NCBI GenBank assembly: GCA_028707745.1
Contig: JAQWAJ010000042.1
Location: 1 to 9,250, forward strand
Direction: 5' to 3'
DNA length: 9,250 nt
From: Bacteroidales bacterium
GTDB lineage: Bacteria > Bacteroidota > Bacteroidia > Bacteroidales > UBA12481
Both the position numbers and the translations under genes were made by a program. Shown here in pieces: positions 1-6,674 of this stretch (position 1 is the first letter of the stretch; each line of letters begins with the position of its first letter). The notes beneath the pieces are model-generated. The model made no database searches, was not told where the DNA came from, and saw only the letters and a program-made list of their open reading frames with translations.

Positions 1-1
1 T

Positions 2-958
2 GGTGGGGTGATATTGGCTTTTCTGATTGTGCTGTTTCCTCCGCTCTATGGTGAGGGGTACGGTGCACTGCACAGTTTACTGAACGGAAATCCCGGCGAG
101 GTCCTTGCTAACAGCTGGTGGTTCAGTAAAACCAACGATCAATGGATATTCCTGGGAGCCATTTTATGCATCATCCTGATAAAAGTGGTGGCTACTGCCG
201 TAACCACCGGAGCCGGTGGGGTGGGCGGTGTATTTGCTCCCAGTTTGTTTTTGGGCGGTTTGAGCGGATTCTTTTTGGCCAGGTTGCTCAATAATTTAGG
301 AATGGTGAATGTTTCTGAAGTGCACTTCACGTTGGTTGGCATGGCAGGCGTGATGTCGGGCGTCATGCGGTCGCCTCTGACTGCCATGTTTCTGATTGCC
401 GAGATCACCGGTGGATATGTGCTGATTATCCCTTTAATGCTCACGGTTGCTATTGCCTATATCACGGCCAACCTGGTTGACCCCCATTCGGTTTATACCC
501 GCCGGCTTGCTAAACGCGGGGAACTGATTACCCACAACAAGGATAAGGCTGCCATGACCAGGATGAATATCAAAGGATTGATTGAACATGAAATAAAGAC
601 TGTTTCACCGGATCAGACTATGGGAGAACTTATTACGGTGGTTTCTGAATCCACCCGTAACGTATTTCCCGTACTGGATCTGTCGGGGATGTTTATGGGA
701 TTGATCATCATGGAACGCCTGAGGCCTATCATGTTTAAGACTGAACTCTATCAAACTACAAGGTGTTCCGACCTGATGTATTATCCGGAATATGTGGTTG
801 AAATAAGTGATTCGGTCGAACAGATTGCCCAGAAGTTTCAGGCCTCCGGAAAATATATACTGGTTGTTTTAGATCATGGAAAATACGTCGGGTGCGTGAG
901 TAAGGCCCGCGTATTCTCGAAATACCGTGAGTTCATGAAAGAGATGTCGGAAGATTGA
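2..958 (+). CDS. ClC-family chloride channel/antiporter with C-terminal CBS pair, 5' end missing
   Basis: The frame is open to the left edge, so the gene begins outside the window and the GTG at position 8 is not its start. About 318 codons remain. The first ~165 residues are hydrophobic and carry ClC hallmarks: PPLYGEGYG near the start, the anion-selectivity motif GGVFAPSLF (about nt 221-250), and SPLTAMFLIAEITGGY followed by VLIIPLM. The Tyr of GGY (about nt 416-418) aligns with the anion-coordinating Tyr of bacterial ClC proteins. A cytoplasmic tail of about 130 residues follows and looks like two CBS domains (about nt 565-945), which in this family sense nucleotides or gate transport. The gating and proton glutamates lie in the missing N-terminal half, so channel versus H+/Cl- antiporter cannot be decided. 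It ends 4 bp before the end of the convergent lipoprotein gene. Confidence 0.93.
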   Translation, partial: GGVILAFLIVLFPPLYGEGYGALHSLLNGNPGEVLANSWWFSKTNDQWIFLGAILCIILIKVVATAVTTGAGGVGGVFAPSLFLGGLSGFFLARLLNNLGMVNVSEVHFTLVGMAGVMSGVMRSPLTAMFLIAEITGGYVLIIPLMLTVAIAYITANLVDPHSVYTRRLAKRGELITHNKDKAAMTRMNIKGLIEHEIKTVSPDQTMGELITVVSESTRNVFPVLDLSGMFMGLIIMERLRPIMFKTELYQTTRCSDLMYYPEYVVEISDSVEQIAQKFQASGKYILVVLDHGKYVGCVSKARVFSKYREFMKEMSED

Positions 959-962
959 TTCG

Positions 963-2153
963 TTAATCCTTCACGCAACGAACAGAAATCGCGTAAGCCT
1001 TTTTGTAATTATAAATAAACGTGTTGGCGTAATCATAGCCGATCGTCATGTTGTAGGCTTCGCGGCTGTTGTATTCAGTTGAGGCAAAGAACTGTGCGTA
1101 GTATCCGAGACCGGCATATAATCCGGAGTCATATCTGCGGCCTGCCGGTAATGCACTGAATCCTACTTCATTGGTTGATTCAATGGAGCTTTCCTTCCAA
1201 AGGTCTTTTACGTTATCCTTCAATTTGGTTCCGGCAACTTCAGTTCCGCCATTCAGATTGATCATGGTTTCAAATTCCTTGACCGATGGCAGGTGCCATC
1301 CGGCAGGACATGATTTCATTGCAGCATCCCAGGTATATAGCCGTCCATAAGTCTGGCAACGGGCTAAATTGTTTTCATAACAATAGCTTCCTTCTCCCGC
1401 ATCATAGCGCAGGTTTTCAGCCATCCACCAGGCATCGCCCATCTGGACAGCCTTATAAGTTTGCCCGTCGCGTGAATCGTTGATGGTTATGAAATGCAGG
1501 TCGTATGTGGTGAAGCTCCAAACCGGACCCATGGTGATGTTCCCTTTGGAGTCGCGAACCCTGATTTTCCAATAATAGGTGGTGCCATATTCCAGTTCAC
1601 CACCGGTAAAGGTCCCTAACATCTGACTGGCTATGAGCTGCTCAGGCGGATTGGTTTTTCCGAAAAAGCAGGTGAAAAACATCGGATCCCCTTCAGGGTC
1701 GCTGCTGCCCCATCTCATCCAGGGATTAACTGATAAAACAGTCGACCCGTCAGCCGGCTGAGGATCAAACGGAACTTCGGGAGGAAGATTCGAACTGGTT
1801 ACTACCAGTGGAACCGCCATAGTATCGGTCAACCCACGGGGATCTTTTACCACCATGGTCACCGTATAATTACCGGGCTTAGTATATTTATGATCACCGG
1901 TTTTACGGGTTGCATATTGGGTGTCGTAACTACCATCTCCATCATAATCCCACATGATGACCAGCGCATCTGCCTTGTCGTTGGGATCACTGGTGCCCGA
2001 AGCATCCATCACAAAAGTGGTCTGATCATTACCGGTCGTAGGATCGATAGAAAATTGAGCTACAGGAGGTTGATTTTCTTTTTGACAAGATTGCCAGGTC
2101 ATACAAAGAGCTACCGTTAATAAACCGGTGAGCAGCAGGGAGTATTTTTTCAT
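963..2153 (-). CDS. PKD / FN3-like / FISUMP-domain lipoprotein
   Basis: The product of 396 residues starts MKKYSLLLTG and has a lipoprotein signal peptide with lipobox W-Q-S-C; Cys23 would be lipidated. The residues after it, QKEN, weakly recall the Bacteroidota export signal for surface lipoproteins (Q/K followed by acidic residues), so surface exposure is possible. Domains: PKD fold at about 29-119 (DASGTSDP, WDYDGDG, GNYTVTMVVKD); FN3/Ig-like at about 124-216 (PWMRWGSSDPEGDP, YYWKIRVRD); FISUMP at about 220-394 (WWMAENLRY, YGRLYTWDAAM, CPAGWHLPS, GFSALPAGRR, SVRCVKD). FISUMP domains are found in cell-surface and adhesin-like proteins, but their molecular role is poorly known. A TTG 33 nt upstream (2186) would lengthen the frame to 407 residues. 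I reject it because it overlaps a -7 promoter box and would precede a normal signal peptide. No sorting domain for type IX secretion is visible. Its ligand is unknown. Confidence 0.9.
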   Translation of the reverse strand: MKKYSLLLTGLLTVALCMTWQSCQKENQPPVAQFSIDPTTGNDQTTFVMDASGTSDPNDKADALVIMWDYDGDGSYDTQYATRKTGDHKYTKPGNYTVTMVVKDPRGLTDTMAVPLVVTSSNLPPEVPFDPQPADGSTVLSVNPWMRWGSSDPEGDPMFFTCFFGKTNPPEQLIASQMLGTFTGGELEYGTTYYWKIRVRDSKGNITMGPVWSFTTYDLHFITINDSRDGQTYKAVQMGDAWWMAENLRYDAGEGSYCYENNLARCQTYGRLYTWDAAMKSCPAGWHLPSVKEFETMINLNGGTEVAGTKLKDNVKDLWKESSIESTNEVGFSALPAGRRYDSGLYAGLGYYAQFFASTEYNSREAYNMTIGYDYANTFIYNYKKAYAISVRCVKD

Positions 2154-2183
2154 CAGTCTGTTTTCAAAGGTGAACGATAAAGG

Positions 2184-2191
2184 CAAAGTTA
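2184..2191 (-). promoter_or_regulatory. Bacteroidota -7 box for the FISUMP lipoprotein gene
   Basis: Read on the minus strand the bases are TAACTTTG, an exact match to the TAnnTTTG -7 element of Bacteroidota. Transcription would begin near 2177-2179, giving a leader of about 25 nt before the ATG at 2153. No convincing -33 TTG is seen at the usual distance, so this is a candidate. Confidence 0.5.
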
Positions 2192-2237
2192 ATATTTCAG
2201 TTTAAAGATAGACAGGTTAAAGGAAATGATTGAGCAT

Positions 2238-2272
2238 TTTGATTAGTGCTTTCTTAACCTTGACTACCTTTG
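2238..2272 (+). promoter_or_regulatory. Candidate promoter of the two-component operon
   Basis: TACCTTTG at 2265-2272 matches the TAnnTTTG -7 element exactly. TTTG at 2238-2241 could be the -33 element, with a 23-nt spacer that is at the long end of what is reported. The start site would be near 2279, leaving a short leader before ATG 2292. It lies back to back with the minus-strand box at 2184-2191. Confidence 0.5.
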
Positions 2273-2291
2273 GTCACTAAACTGATTCGCC

Positions 2292-3254
2292 ATGCTGAAA
2301 ATTCTTCTTGCTCTATCCATTGTGCTACAGTTAATTGCAGCTGGAATCGCACTTAAACTGTTCAGCGTAACCAAATACGCTTTGTCATGGATTCTGATTA
2401 CCATCGGATTTCTGCTGATGGTGATACTGAGATGTATTGAGCTGGTTCCTTATGTCAGCGACCTGAAACCTGATTATTTCAGGGAACTCTATATCTGGAT
2501 GGGAGTGGTAACTTCAGTTTGCTTTGCTACGGGGGTGTACCTGATCCAGCAGATATTCAATTACATGAAGAAAGTGGAAAACGAACGCCGGAAAACCGAA
2601 AAACGATTTTTATCGGCAATAATCCAGACTGAAGAGGCTGAAAGAACCCGGATTGCCAAAGATTTACATGATGGCATGGGTCCCTTGCTCAGCGCCGTGA
2701 AAATGTCAGTGTCGACACTAGAACACCTGAATACCACAGATCCACAGAGTATTACGATTATCCGCAATGCTTCTGAAACAGTTGATGAGGCCATCCGGAG
2801 TCTGAAAGATATCTCGGATAATCTTAGTCCGCATGTTTTGGCTAATTTTGGAATGATCCGGGCGCTCATTAATTATGTGCAAAAGGTTAATCAGACCGGG
2901 CAACTGGAAATCGATTTCCAGACCACTCTGAAGAGTGAGCGGTTCGATGAGAATGTTGAAGTGGTGATCTATCGTGTAGCCAGTGAGTTGATTCATAATA
3001 CGATTCAGCATTCACAGGCGACACACGCTGGAATATCACTGAATTATGTAAATAATGAATTATTATTGGAGTATCAGGATAACGGCATTGGATTTGAAGC
3101 CGACCGGACGATGAAGGACAAGGCCAGGGACGGAGCCGGATTGACCAACATCCGTTCCCGGATCAATTCATTGAAAGGTGAACTTAAAATAGAATCGAAA
3201 CCCGGATTGGGCCTCAGAGTTTTTATCCGGATTAAAGCAAATAAGAAGATATGA
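2292..3254 (+). CDS. Membrane sensor histidine kinase (NarL-partner type, HisKA_3)
   Basis: The product of 320 residues has three hydrophobic segments at about 1-23, 31-50 and 67-89, with almost no extracytoplasmic domain, so it probably senses a membrane or intracellular signal. A short coiled linker leads to the dimerisation/phosphoacceptor region EEAERTRIAKDLHDGMG, with His126 as the predicted phosphorylated residue. The ATPase domain shows the N box ELIHNTIQHS (Asn236), the G1 box DNGIGF (263-268) and the G2 region GAGLTNIRSR (281-290), all typical of the family that pairs with NarL/LuxR regulators. The stop overlaps the start of the regulator gene as ATGA, so the two are very likely co-translated partners. 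The signal is unknown. The next operon (Hdr-like) follows on the same strand and is a possible target, but nothing in the sequence proves this. Confidence 0.93.
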   Translation: MLKILLALSIVLQLIAAGIALKLFSVTKYALSWILITIGFLLMVILRCIELVPYVSDLKPDYFRELYIWMGVVTSVCFATGVYLIQQIFNYMKKVENERRKTEKRFLSAIIQTEEAERTRIAKDLHDGMGPLLSAVKMSVSTLEHLNTTDPQSITIIRNASETVDEAIRSLKDISDNLSPHVLANFGMIRALINYVQKVNQTGQLEIDFQTTLKSERFDENVEVVIYRVASELIHNTIQHSQATHAGISLNYVNNELLLEYQDNGIGFEADRTMKDKARDGAGLTNIRSRINSLKGELKIESKPGLGLRVFIRIKANKKI

Positions 3255-3892
3255 AATACCGGGTAATGCTTGTTGATGATCATAAGCTGTTCAGGAAAGG
3301 ACTGCGGATGCTTATTGAAACCTTGAGCCATTTTGAAGTTGCCGGAGAAGCCTCTGACGGTGTGGAATTCCTTCATCTGTTGAACCAGAATAAACCGGAT
3401 ATCGTGATGCTCGATATCGCTATGCCTGAAATGGACGGAATCGAAGCGGCCAGGCAGGCGCTGGTGAAATATCCTGATTTGAAGATTATTACGTTAAGCA
3501 TGTTCGGCGAACAGGACTACTATTTTAAAATGGTGGATGCCGGGGTAAAGGGATTCCTTCTCAAAAACTCTGATTTTGCGGAAGTAAAAATGGCGCTTGA
3601 AACCGTTGTGGAAGGCGGCAACTATTTTTCGAGGGAACTTTTAATGAATCTTGTGAATTCTCTGAAAAACGCCCCGGAAGAGATGACTCCGGATTCACCC
3701 TTGTCGGATCGGGAGAAAGAGATTATATTGCTGATTTGCAAGGGAATGTCGACACAAGAGATCGCCGATTCCCTTTGCCTGAGCAAACGCACCGTTGACA
3801 GTCACCGCGCAAATATCCTGCTGAAAACAGGCTGCAGAAATACCGCCAGCCTCGTCGTTTACGCCATCAAGGAGAAACTGGTGGAGATGTAA
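3251..3892 (+). CDS. NarL/LuxR-family response regulator
   Basis: The product of 213 residues has a receiver domain at 1-120 and a LuxR-type helix-turn-helix at about 150-213. The receiver has the acidic pair Asp9/Asp10, the phosphoacceptor Asp55 (VMLDIAMPEMDG), the switch residue Thr81 and the conserved Lys105 (GFLLKNS), so it should be phosphorylatable. The DNA-binding part begins LSDREKEI and contains STQEIADSLCLSKRTVDSHR, a standard recognition helix region. It overlaps the kinase gene by 4 nt and is its evident partner. The stop is followed by 79 bp before the Hdr-like operon. That gap holds an inverted repeat that could be a binding site, but the link is only positional. Confidence 0.95.
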   Translation: MKYRVMLVDDHKLFRKGLRMLIETLSHFEVAGEASDGVEFLHLLNQNKPDIVMLDIAMPEMDGIEAARQALVKYPDLKIITLSMFGEQDYYFKMVDAGVKGFLLKNSDFAEVKMALETVVEGGNYFSRELLMNLVNSLKNAPEEMTPDSPLSDREKEIILLICKGMSTQEIADSLCLSKRTVDSHRANILLKTGCRNTASLVVYAIKEKLVEM

Positions 3893-3925
3893 CAATTACG
3901 TATTTATACCTTTTAGATTCGGTAT

Positions 3926-3943
3926 TCATTCTCTTACGAATGA
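3926..3943. repeat. Inverted repeat TCATTC-N6-GAATGA, possible operator of the Hdr-like operon
   Basis: The two 6-bp arms (3926-3931 and 3938-3943) are perfect inverse copies separated by TCTTAC. The repeat lies 13 bp upstream of the -7-like box at 3957, where an activator or repressor dimer could bind. It could also fold as a weak RNA hairpin after the response regulator gene, but no T-run follows. Candidates to bind are the response regulator just upstream or the TetR regulator at the right edge. A 6-bp dyad can arise by chance. Confidence 0.3.
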
Positions 3944-3956
3944 GGGTGCCCTGTTG

Positions 3957-3964
3957 TAGTTTTG
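3957..3964 (+). promoter_or_regulatory. -7-like box directly before the Hdr-like operon
   Basis: TAGTTTTG matches TAnnTTTG exactly, and the first ATG of the operon begins 7 nt after it. If the box is used, the transcript would start almost at the ATG and be leaderless or nearly so. No clear -33 TTG is visible. A second, imperfect box TACCTTTT lies at 3907-3914 and would give a leader of about 50 nt containing the inverted repeat. Which one is used cannot be decided from sequence. Confidence 0.35.
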
Positions 3965-3971
3965 TTAACTG

Positions 3972-4592
3972 ATGAACAACTTGGAAATCCTCAGGCAAAT
4001 CCAGACAGATCCCCGTTATGACGAATCATGCCGGTCGTGCCTGAATTGCGGTGTTTGCACGGCAATCTGCCCAGCTGCAGGTTACTTCGATTATGACCCC
4101 AGAAAGATTGTCAATCTGGTTCGGGAAGGCGATGAAACAACCTTAACCGAGATCATCAGTTCCGATTTGATCTGGTACTGCGGACAATGCATGAGCTGCA
4201 AACCGCGCTGCCCGAGAGGCAATGTTCCGGGAATACTGATCCAGATACTTCGAACCGTATCGATCAATACCGGGCTGTTTGCCAAATCAAGGCTTGGGCG
4301 TCAGCAGCTTCTGTTGAAAAGGACTATCGGTCATAATATACTGGAAACCGGATATTGCATTCATCCTACCCGTGTCGACCCGGCCAAGCATCCCGAACAG
4401 GGGCCCGTGTGGGAATGGATGTCAACCAATGCAAATCAGGTGTACAGCCGTTTTGATGCTGGGTACGACAAAGAGGGCCCCGGTTTGCTAAGAAAAATCA
4501 GTCCGAAGGCCCTCGGTGAATTGGATCGGATTTTTGACGTTACCGGATGTAAGGAACTTTGGAGAAAAATTGAAGACGGAGCCGCTAAATGA
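3972..4592 (+). CDS. hdrC: HdrC-like protein with two [4Fe-4S] clusters (first of the operon)
   Basis: The product of 206 residues has two ferredoxin-type motifs: C23-x2-C26-x2-C29-x3-C33-P, with an additional Cys20, and C70-x2-C73-x2-C76-x3-C80-P followed by RGN. This spacing and the linker between them (DPRKIVNLVREG, then SSDLIWYC) are those of HdrC, the electron-wire subunit that passes electrons between HdrA and HdrB. A C-terminal half of about 110 residues without cluster motifs includes CIHPTRVDP and GPVWEWMSTN, which makes it longer than a bare two-cluster domain. No membrane segment or signal peptide is present, so it is cytoplasmic. It overlaps the next gene by 4 nt (ATGA), which suggests translational coupling and a tight complex with the HdrB-like protein. 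The family is clear; the physiological partner is not. Confidence 0.88.
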   Translation: MNNLEILRQIQTDPRYDESCRSCLNCGVCTAICPAAGYFDYDPRKIVNLVREGDETTLTEIISSDLIWYCGQCMSCKPRCPRGNVPGILIQILRTVSINTGLFAKSRLGRQQLLLKRTIGHNILETGYCIHPTRVDPAKHPEQGPVWEWMSTNANQVYSRFDAGYDKEGPGLLRKISPKALGELDRIFDVTGCKELWRKIEDGAAK

Positions 4593-5641
4593 AACAGTAC
4601 TGGAAAGATTATCAGAAAGATATAGCCGACGATAATTACTTCTATGTTAGAAGTTGTATTCGTCAGAACTTTTTTCCCGGCGCAGAAAACCTGTTTATCG
4701 ATATCCTCAAAAACAAATTGGGAAAAACAGTTTTTGAAGATGCCGAACATACCACCTGCACCGGTATCGGTTACCATACCGATGTTGTGCCCCTTGAAAC
4801 GACCATGACCGTTATCGCCCGGCAGTTTGCCCTGATGAAGGAGAAGGGATACCGGAATATGATCGCTTCGTGCGTTACCTCCTTCGGACTCTATTCGGAG
4901 GTACTCGACATGTGGAAACATCAGCCGGAACTCAGGGAAAAGATTGCCGGATATTTGATGGAAGCTACCGGGCGAACATTTGTGGAACCTGAAAACATGG
5001 TACATGCTTCGGATATCCTTTACAAATACCGGAATGAGATTGCTTCGATCGCAAAATATAAACTGATCAATAAAACTACCGGCGAACCCCTGAAAGTGGT
5101 CGACCATATTGGTTGCCACTATGCCAAAACATTCCCTGAAAGAGGAGTGGGTGGCTCTGAGTTTCCTCAGGTTCTTACCGGACTGATTACCGCATGGGGC
5201 GGACAAACGGTGGATTACCCGGAGAGGCGCCACTGCTGCGGATTCGGATTCCGAAATTATCTGGTTCAGCCAAACCGCGGATATTCCATATCTCAGTCGA
5301 AAATCAAGCTGGAATCGATGAAGCCTTATGAACCCGATCTGATCGTGGCCAATTGTCCGGGTTGTTCCATGTTTCTCGACCGCTGGCAATATACCCTCGA
5401 GGAAACCGAAGGAACCGTATATGGAGCTTGTGGCAATAAGATCCCCGTATTTACCCATGAAGAACTGGCCGGACTGGTCCTGGGATATGATCCGTGGGAG
5501 ATCGGATTGCAAACTCATCAGGTCCCGGTCGAAGGATTACTGGATAAAATCGGAGTCGAATATAATCCCGGTCTAAAATATACCGACAGACAGGGAAATC
5601 TGATTGGTGAACCTGAAATGATTAACCAACACGTATGTTAG
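4589..5641 (+). CDS. hdrB: HdrB-like protein with one complete and one degenerate CCG domain
   Basis: The product of 350 residues is cytoplasmic. HdrB proteins carry two CCG domains, each C-xn-CC-xn-CxxC, holding non-cubane iron-sulfur clusters at the disulfide-reducing site. The C-terminal copy is complete: Cys176 (GCHY), Cys216-Cys217 (HCCGFGF) and Cys256/Cys259 (NCPGC). The N-terminal copy is degenerate: Cys23 (RSCIRQ), a single Cys57 where a pair is expected (TTCTGIGYH), and Cys95 followed by Ser98 instead of CxxC (ASCVTSFG). Three of five ligands remain, so a normal non-cubane cluster there is unlikely. The regions around these sites are otherwise intact, which suggests a functional subfamily, perhaps like the B1 subunits of sHdr systems, rather than decay. 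It overlaps its neighbours by 4 nt (upstream) and 7 nt (downstream). Confidence 0.87.
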   Translation: MKQYWKDYQKDIADDNYFYVRSCIRQNFFPGAENLFIDILKNKLGKTVFEDAEHTTCTGIGYHTDVVPLETTMTVIARQFALMKEKGYRNMIASCVTSFGLYSEVLDMWKHQPELREKIAGYLMEATGRTFVEPENMVHASDILYKYRNEIASIAKYKLINKTTGEPLKVVDHIGCHYAKTFPERGVGGSEFPQVLTGLITAWGGQTVDYPERRHCCGFGFRNYLVQPNRGYSISQSKIKLESMKPYEPDLIVANCPGCSMFLDRWQYTLEETEGTVYGACGNKIPVFTHEELAGLVLGYDPWEIGLQTHQVPVEGLLDKIGVEYNPGLKYTDRQGNLIGEPEMINQHVC

Positions 5642-6669
5642 AAAATGAAAACCACCGGATAGCGGTGATTGGAGCCGGCCCCGCGGGTATCTCAGCAGCA
5701 GTCACTGCCGCTGAACTTGGTATTGATGTCGATTGGTACGATAAAGCGGACCAGATCGGCGGGAAACTGAATGATTACTATCAGTTGTTCCCTGACCGGA
5801 CATCAGCCAACAAGGTTTTACAGGAATTCGACGACCAAACCGGAACCGCCCGGATACATAAACATTTTGGCAAAGCAATCAATCATATCAGAAACGATCA
5901 CGGGCGGTTGATGTTGATGTCAGATCAGGAGGCTGTTGGTAGCGCTGACTCCGTGATTGTGGCAACAGGTTTCGACTTTTTTGATGCCCGGAATAAGGAG
6001 GAGTTTGGTTATGGTATTTATAATCAGGTGATTACATCTCCAGAGTTGGAGCAAAAACTGAGGACCAATCCGGATTCCCTGAAAATTGATGGCGCCGCGC
6101 CGGCAAATATTGCATTTGTACACTGCGTGGGATCGCGCGATCAGCAGATCGGAATCAACTACTGCAGTCGTTTGTGTTGTGTAACAGGAATCAAGCAGGC
6201 CATCGAAATGAGGGAGATGTTCCCGTCATGCCGTGTGGTTAATTTTTATATCGATATACGGGCATTCGGAAGTGGGTATGAAGAACTTTACCGGGAGGCT
6301 CAGGAAAAGCATCAGGTTCAGTTTATCCGGGGTAGGGTGTCTGAAGCATCAGAGAATCAGCAACATAGAATTGTATTGAAAGCGGAGGATACTTTGATGG
6401 GCAGGCCTGTGAAAATTACCGTCGACTGGTTGGTATTGCTGATTGGTATGGTTCCGTCATGCACGCAGGTTCAGGTGGCTGACCATCCCTGTACCGATCA
6501 GGAGACCGGATTTCTGAAGGCAGCAAATGCATTTGCCGGAAATCGTCTGGCCGGGCAGACAGGCGTATTCATGGCGGGTGCCTGTGGTGGTCCGATGAGC
6601 ATTCCTGAAGCTGCTGCATCCGGAAGGGCGGCCGCTGCTGAAGCGTTGCAATATTTGATAAACAGATAG
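5635..6669 (+). CDS. hdrA: Short HdrA-like flavoprotein (FAD plus one Fe-S site)
   Basis: The product of 344 residues starts with a dinucleotide-binding fold, VIGAGPAG at 11-18, with a second FAD-contact segment IVATGFDF at 108-115 and a C-terminal FAD motif AGACGGPMSIPEA at 314-326. The Cys pattern C164-x12-C177-x3-C181-C182 (HCVGSRD to YCSRLCC) is the signature of the HdrA core Fe-S site beside the flavin. The protein is about half the length of methanogen HdrA: the N-terminal extension and the C-terminal ferredoxin inserts are absent, as in QmoA and in the HdrA of sHdr clusters. It should be the flavin hub that takes or splits electrons and hands them to HdrC clusters. The electron donor is unknown, because no MvhD, hydrogenase or Flox gene is in the window. 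The start overlaps the HdrB stop by 7 nt. Confidence 0.88.
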   Translation: MLENENHRIAVIGAGPAGISAAVTAAELGIDVDWYDKADQIGGKLNDYYQLFPDRTSANKVLQEFDDQTGTARIHKHFGKAINHIRNDHGRLMLMSDQEAVGSADSVIVATGFDFFDARNKEEFGYGIYNQVITSPELEQKLRTNPDSLKIDGAAPANIAFVHCVGSRDQQIGINYCSRLCCVTGIKQAIEMREMFPSCRVVNFYIDIRAFGSGYEELYREAQEKHQVQFIRGRVSEASENQQHRIVLKAEDTLMGRPVKITVDWLVLLIGMVPSCTQVQVADHPCTDQETGFLKAANAFAGNRLAGQTGVFMAGACGGPMSIPEAAASGRAAAAEALQYLINR

Positions 6670-6674
6670 AGGTG

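Noticed and set aside
2154..2186. Longer N-terminus for the FISUMP lipoprotein from TTG at 2186
   Set aside because: It would add 11 residues before a textbook lipoprotein signal peptide and overlaps the -7 promoter box.
4436..5518. Long open frame of 360 codons on the minus strand
   Set aside because: It lies antisense to the HdrB-like gene, whose Cys motifs and overlaps with its neighbours are clear. The antisense translation shows no recognisable domain or plausible start context.
5634..5642. Identical 9-mer TATGTTAGA at two gene junctions (5634-5642 and 7014-7022)
   Set aside because: A short match that also occurs in part within HdrB coding sequence (near 4647); probably chance around ATG starts followed by Leu-Glu codons.
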